8,476 nt of DNA from Trueperaceae bacterium. Lineage in GTDB: Bacteria; Deinococcota; Deinococci; Deinococcales; Trueperaceae. The notes below the pieces were generated by a model. That model was not told the origin of the DNA and searched no databases. It worked only from the letters and a program-made list of their open reading frames with translations. The translations under genes and the position numbers were made by a program. Within the stretch, counting starts at the first letter, position 1, and each line of letters starts with the position of its first letter. The DNA is taken from positions 1 through 8,476 of the forward strand of contig JARGGE010000103.1 of assembly GCA_029210865.1 (NCBI GenBank), given 5' to 3'. Below, in pieces: positions 5,523 through 8,476 of this stretch.

Positions 5523-6707
5523 GTGGCCCGCGACCGACCCGCCGACCCCCGCCGCGACCTCGCGCTGCTGAGCGTCGCGAGCGCCGTCGCGATGATCGGC
5601 TGGTCGATGCTGACGCTGTTGCTGCCGCTCCTGGCGCTCCGCTACGGGGCGGGGGCGGGCGGGGTGGGCGTCCTGGTGGCCGGTGCGGCGTTGCTCCCGC
5701 TGTGGCTGGCGATCCCCATCGGGCGCGCCGTCGACCGGTGGGGCGCGCGCCGGGTCGTGGCGATCGGGTTCGCGGGCACGACGGTGGCGCTGCTGCCGAT
5801 GGCGATCGCCCCGTCGCTGACGTGGCTCGTCGTCGCCTTCGTGGTCGGGAGCGCGCTGCAGAACGCCTTCATCATCGGGGCCCAGGCACTGATCGCCGTC
5901 CTCGGCGCGGCGGGCCGCCGCCGCGAGGCCGCCTACGGGTGGTGGACCACCGCGATGGCGGCCGGCCAGGTGGTCGGTCCGGTGCTCGCGGGCGTGGCGC
6001 TCGACCTGTACGGCGCGGGCCCCGCCATCGCCGGGGTCGCGGTCGCGACCGCCAGCGCGCTGGGGCTCGTGCTCACCGTGCGCGCCGGCGGCCGGGCCGA
6101 GTCGGTCGTCCCACCGTTCCGGTGGGCGGCGGGGGTCGCGCTGGTGCGCGACCGGACCGTGGGCATCGCGCTCCTCACGAGCGGCGCCGCGGTCTGGGCG
6201 ATGACCGTCCACGCCACCTACGTGCCCATCCACCTCGAGGCGTTGGCGCTGTCGTCGGCCGCCATCGGCGCGGTCGTGTCGCTGCGCTCGGTGGCGGCGG
6301 TCGTCGTCCGTCCCTTCATGGCCCAGGTGACCGCGCGTTTGGGTGGCCGCGAGCGGACCGCGGCCTTCACGCTGGTGGCCATGGCGGCGGGGCTGGCGGG
6401 GATCGGCGTGAGCCCGTCGCCGTGGGCGATCGGTCTGTGGGTGGTGCTCTTCGGCGCGGGGCACGGCCTGTCGCAGCCGATCTCGATGGCCATGGTCGCC
6501 GACCGGGTCGCCGCCCGCGAGCGTGGCGCGGCGCTCGGCGTGCGGTTGATGCTCAACTGGCTCGCCCAGGTGGTGGCGCCGGTGGCGTTCGCCTTCGTCG
6601 CCGAGCGGGCCGGCCTGGTGCCGATGTTCGTGGTCCACGCGGTGGTCGTCGCCGCAGCGGCGGTGGCGCTGGGCGTCTGGACGCGCCGCCCGGTCGTCGC
6701 GGACTGA
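5523..6707 (+). CDS. MFS transporter with drug-exporter signature motifs
   Basis: The product is a 394-residue membrane protein with about twelve hydrophobic segments. It has the MFS motif A, GRAVDRWGARRVV at 67-79 between segments 2 and 3, and a motif C-like GQVVGPVLAG at 148-157 in segment 5. That motif is characteristic of proton-coupled antiporters, so efflux of a small molecule is the best guess; the substrate is unknown. The second half has a basic loop (VRPFMAQVTARLGGRER, 262-278) repeating the motif A position. The GTG start lies one base after TGA 5519-5521, the stop of the peptidase's -1 frame, a spacing typical of translational coupling, and no Shine-Dalgarno sequence is needed to explain it. 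The gene converges on the DUF5995-like gene with a hairpin between the two stops. Family assignment is firm; function is inferred. Confidence 0.9.
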   Translation: MARDRPADPRRDLALLSVASAVAMIGWSMLTLLLPLLALRYGAGAGGVGVLVAGAALLPLWLAIPIGRAVDRWGARRVVAIGFAGTTVALLPMAIAPSLTWLVVAFVVGSALQNAFIIGAQALIAVLGAAGRRREAAYGWWTTAMAAGQVVGPVLAGVALDLYGAGPAIAGVAVATASALGLVLTVRAGGRAESVVPPFRWAAGVALVRDRTVGIALLTSGAAVWAMTVHATYVPIHLEALALSSAAIGAVVSLRSVAAVVVRPFMAQVTARLGGRERTAAFTLVAMAAGLAGIGVSPSPWAIGLWVVLFGAGHGLSQPISMAMVADRVAARERGAALGVRLMLNWLAQVVAPVAFAFVAERAGLVPMFVVHAVVVAAAAVALGVWTRRPVVAD

Positions 6708-6738
6708 TCGGCCCGGGCGCGGGGCGCCCGAGCCTCAG
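6704..6738. terminator. Shared hairpin between convergent MFS and DUF5995 genes
   Basis: CGGGCGC (6714-6720) pairs perfectly with GCGCCCG (6724-6730) across a GGG loop. The stem continues with GGC (6710-6712) against GCC (6732-6734) past one mismatch. An outer CTGA/TCAG pair (6704-6707 with 6735-6738) includes both genes' stop codons. There is no T-tract on either strand. Its position in the 27-nt gap between two stop codons suggests a bidirectional, stem-only terminator. Confidence 0.5.
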
Positions 6739-7361
6739 CGCAGGGCGTCGATGACGGCCGGGACGCCGTCGGGGTCGTCGCGCACCCACCGGTCGCTCCC
6801 GGGAAGCACGAAGCGTCCCGGCGGCGGGCACAGCCGCCGGGCGGTGCGTGCGGTGGCGTGGTCGATGCGGGCCACCCGCTCCGGGCGGAGCGCCTCGGGG
6901 GTGCGGTCGAGGGCGAGGGCGCGCCGCCAGGCGGTCCCTCGCCAGCGCACCAGCGCGGCGCGGGCGAGGGCCTCGTCCCAGCGGCCGCCGGCGCGGTCGA
7001 GCCAGGCCATCCCCGGCACGACGCGGTTGAGGTCGTCCTGGACGTCATCGAGCATCGCGGCCAGCACCTGGTCGATGCGCTGGAAGTCGGCGCGCCGTGT
7101 CGCGAGGTCCTGCGGCGCGACCCCGTGGGTGGCGACCCCGAGGTCGAGCAGGATGTGGGCCGCCATCTCCAGCAGCAGGTGCTGGAGGACGAGGTGGCCC
7201 GGTTCGGCGGCGCGCGCGAAGGCGTGGGCCCACGCCGCCGTGGTCGGGCGCCCGCATCGGTGGGCCACGTAGGCCTCGAGGTAGCGCTGCGCGAACGCCA
7301 CGTCGAGCGTCTCGACCCAGTCGGGCGCGGCGAACGCACCCGCGTGCAGCGCGTCGCGCAC
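6735..7361 (-). CDS. DUF5995-like protein, first canonical start at an internal GTG
   Basis: From GTG 7361 the frame gives 208 residues. The central segment LDVAFAQRYLEAYVAH...AWAHAFARAA...LVLQHLLLEMAAHILLDLGVAT, with its conserved His in AAHILLDLG, is like the uncharacterised DUF5995 family of actinobacteria. No signal peptide or membrane segment is seen; the product is probably cytoplasmic and largely helical. The coding frame and family-like sequence continue upstream for another 47 codons to 7502, with no ATG, GTG or TTG in that extension. The start given here is therefore formal and probably truncates the protein; the real amino terminus is likely near 7501. The gene lies directly behind MarR on the same strand and is almost certainly in its operon. 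The function is unknown. Family assignment is by recognition of the sequence pattern, moderately sure. Confidence 0.75.
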   Translation of the reverse strand: MRDALHAGAFAAPDWVETLDVAFAQRYLEAYVAHRCGRPTTAAWAHAFARAAEPGHLVLQHLLLEMAAHILLDLGVATHGVAPQDLATRRADFQRIDQVLAAMLDDVQDDLNRVVPGMAWLDRAGGRWDEALARAALVRWRGTAWRRALALDRTPEALRPERVARIDHATARTARRLCPPPGRFVLPGSDRWVRDDPDGVPAVIDALR

Positions 7362-7502
7362 GCGGAGCGTGGTCCGTCGGTACAGGGCGGCGAAGAGGCC
7401 GCGCCGGTCGTGGCGTGCGTGCGCGTCGTCGACGATCCAGGTCAGCGCGTCGACCGCGTCGTCGACGGTGTGGACGGCGGTCAGGTGGTCGATGGCGGCA
7501 TC
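7362..7502 (-). other. In-frame N-terminal extension of the DUF5995 gene without a start codon
   Basis: Reading the minus strand from just after the MarR stop gives 47 sense codons, beginning DAAIDHLTAVHTVDDAVDAL and ending in GLFAALYRRTTLR, directly fused to the DUF5995 reading frame. Helical composition and G/C third positions look coding, and DUF5995 proteins normally have such a leading region. An ATG at 7501-7499, one base after the MarR TAG, is in the wrong frame and stops after six codons. One extra G after that ATG would give M-A-A-I-D-H-L in frame, so a single-base deletion is a simple explanation. Confidence 0.65.
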
Positions 7503-8006
7503 CTAGCGCGCGCGGTCGGTGGCGGCGGGCGCGGCGGAAGCCGTGGTCCCGTCGGGGGCGGCGTCGCGCCCCGTCGCGAGGCGGGTGAGGGCGTCGAGCG
7601 CCAGGAGCGTGCGGTCGGGCGGCAGCTCGGTGAGCCAGGGACCCAGCGCCCGCTCGAGGTGCGCGTGAGCCCGAGCGAGCGCGGCGCGTCCCGCGTCGGT
7701 GAGCGCCACCACGCGCCGACGGGCGTCCTCGGGGTCGATGCGGCGCGCGACCAGCCCGGCCCCCTCGAGCCGCCCGAGGCCGCGGGACACCGCGTGGGCC
7801 GGCAGGCGCAGCGCCTGCGCGACCTCGCCCGGGGCGAGGTCGGTGAGGGCGATCGTCTCGAGCAGCACGAAGTCGTCGAGGTCGAGCCCGCACGCCTCGG
7901 GCAGGCCGGTGCCGAGCAGGGTGGCCATGCGCCGGTGCATCCCCCACACGCCGTGGACGAGGCGTCGGGTGGCCTCGGTGGTGGTGGTCGTACGCGCCGA
8001 CGGCAT
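7503..8006 (-). CDS. MarR-family transcriptional regulator
   Basis: The 167-residue protein has the MarR layout: an amino-terminal dimerisation helix (EATRRLVHGVWGMHRRMATLL, 11-31), a winged helix-turn-helix at about 43-104 (LDDFVLLETIALTDLAPGEVAQALRLPAHAVSRGLGRLEGAGLVARR), and the wing signature DPEDARRRVVALTDAGRAAL (91-110) with Asp94 and Arg96-Arg97. A carboxy-terminal dimerisation helix follows, then a low-complexity Ala/Thr/Asp tail from about 146. MarR proteins are usually ligand-responsive dimeric repressors of their own and adjacent genes. The ATG at 8006 is preferred because a TACGAT box lies exactly six bases upstream and the upstream open frame (to 8417) looks non-coding. The promoter holds three ATGCAA hexamers, one overlapping the start codon. 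It is followed by the DUF5995-like gene and is divergent from the gene at 8077. The ligand is unknown. Confidence 0.92.
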   Translation of the reverse strand: MPSARTTTTTEATRRLVHGVWGMHRRMATLLGTGLPEACGLDLDDFVLLETIALTDLAPGEVAQALRLPAHAVSRGLGRLEGAGLVARRIDPEDARRRVVALTDAGRAALARAHAHLERALGPWLTELPPDRTLLALDALTRLATGRDAAPDGTTASAAPAATDRAR

Positions 8007-8042
8007 GCAAGAATCGTAGAATGCAAACGTTGAGAGATGCAA
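8005..8042 (-). promoter_or_regulatory. MarR promoter with three ATGCAA repeats at 16-bp spacing (putative operator)
   Basis: On the minus strand, TTGCAT (8042-8037) could be the -35 box. After an 18-bp spacer comes TACGAT (8018-8013) as the -10 box, then six bases and the MarR ATG, so the mRNA would be leaderless. The plus strand shows ATGCAA at 8005-8010, 8021-8026 and 8037-8042, each exactly 16 bp apart. One copy overlaps the start codon, one lies in the promoter spacer and one coincides with the -35 box. A regulator bound here would block transcription, so autoregulation by MarR is likely. Confidence 0.6.
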
Positions 8043-8076
8043 GGGCCGATGGTGCCACCTCCGGTCGCGGGGCCGC

Positions 8077-8476
8077 GTGAGCCCGCCGCGGCTGGTGGTC
8101 GGCGAGCGGCCGCTCGCCGAGGTGCTGCGGTGGGCGCAGGGCGTCCTCGGCGCACCGCCGTCGGGCGTGGCCGCGGCGCGCGGGGCGGCTTCGGTGCACC
8201 GTGCGGCCGCAGCGCACGCGGCGGCCGGCGCCCTCGCGCCGGGGCCCGTGGAGCCGGCGCTCGAGCTGCTGGTCCCCGACCCCGACGCCGGTCGGACGTG
8301 CTGGCCCGGCGAGCGACGCCCCGACGGCGCGCCGCAGCGCAGCTGGCGGGCCTGGGTCGACCTCGCCGCCGGACTCGGCTGCGCGCTGGGGACGCCGACC
8401 CCCGTGGGCGACGGCACCGTCCGGGTCGCGCTGTGGCCGCTGGACCACGAAGCCCCGTGGCACGGCGCTCCGGCCG
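8077..8476 (+). CDS. Hypothetical protein, 3' end beyond the window
   Basis: An open frame of 133 complete codons runs from GTG 8077 to the window edge without a stop. It begins MSPPRLVVGERPLAEVLRWAQ and later has SWRAWVDLAAGLGCALGTP followed by VRVALWPLDHEAPWH. The third codon position is almost always G or C, as in neighbouring real genes, which supports this frame over the antisense open frames. TAG at 8017-8019 closes the same frame upstream, and GTG 8077 is the first canonical start after it, so the start is well constrained although no Shine-Dalgarno sequence is visible. There is no signal peptide or membrane segment in the visible part. It is divergent from MarR with a 70-nt gap and could be a MarR target. 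I do not recognise the family. Confidence 0.7.
   Translation, partial: MSPPRLVVGERPLAEVLRWAQGVLGAPPSGVAAARGAASVHRAAAAHAAAGALAPGPVEPALELLVPDPDAGRTCWPGERRPDGAPQRSWRAWVDLAAGLGCALGTPTPVGDGTVRVALWPLDHEAPWHGAPA

Noticed and set aside
5460..6638. Minus-strand open frame antisense to the second MFS gene
   Set aside because: His/Arg/Asp-rich repetitive translation without domain resemblance; the plus-strand MFS protein explains the region.
6858..8033. Plus-strand open frame of 391 codons opposite DUF5995 and MarR
   Set aside because: Both minus-strand proteins have recognisable family motifs; the plus-strand translation is Gly/Arg/Val-rich and featureless.
8005..8042. Three ATGCAA repeats as a CRISPR remnant or replication iterons
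   Set aside because: Six-base units with ten-base gaps are far too short for CRISPR, there is no replication initiator gene, and the placement over a promoter suggests an operator.
8007..8417. Longer MarR reading frame starting far upstream
   Set aside because: The extra sequence is low-complexity, opposes the divergent gene and would include the promoter; ATG 8006 with its -10 box at fixed spacing fits far better.

Overview
The window is about three-quarters G+C. Its genes strongly prefer G or C at the third codon position and often start with GTG, and several sit directly behind a TANNNT box without a Shine-Dalgarno sequence. Together with the gene content (NarL-type two-component pair, DUF5995-like protein, MarR regulator, MFS exporters) this suggests a high-GC, probably deep-branching actinomycetote. 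That assignment is inference; there is no rRNA or other marker gene here. No tRNA, rRNA, CRISPR array, insertion sequence or integrase was seen.

Layout. A perfect 22-bp inverted repeat opens the window (1-58). A plus-strand signalling cluster follows: a universal stress protein (163-612), a soluble GAF-like histidine kinase (650-1759) and a NarL/LuxR response regulator (1782-2417). Next is an atypical MFS transporter (2477-3736). It converges on a minus-strand DarA/PstA-type cyclic-di-AMP receptor protein (3768-4097). Divergent from darA is an M24 metallopeptidase (4161 to about 5521), followed one base later by a second MFS transporter with drug-exporter motifs (5523-6707). That gene converges on a minus-strand pair, a MarR regulator (7503-8006) followed by a DUF5995-like protein (6735-7361, with a longer open frame upstream). 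A divergent plus-strand gene of unknown function starts at 8077 and runs off the right edge.

How the genes may work together. Stress protein, kinase and regulator form a small signal-transduction unit resembling the USP-DevR-DevS unit of mycobacteria in content but not in order. The peptidase and second MFS gene look translationally coupled. The MarR gene has three evenly spaced ATGCAA hexamers over its own promoter, which suggests autoregulation and perhaps control of the divergent gene.

Points deserving most attention: (1) three ATGCAA hexamers at exactly 16-bp intervals in the MarR promoter; (2) three genes whose TANNNT box lies exactly 6 nt before the start codon; (3) an apparent one-base deletion just after the last metal-ligand Glu of the peptidase; (4) the DUF5995-like gene has no usable in-frame start and is separated from MarR only by one amber codon; (5) a DarA-type protein in a high-GC genome. 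No clearly new multi-gene system is evident.
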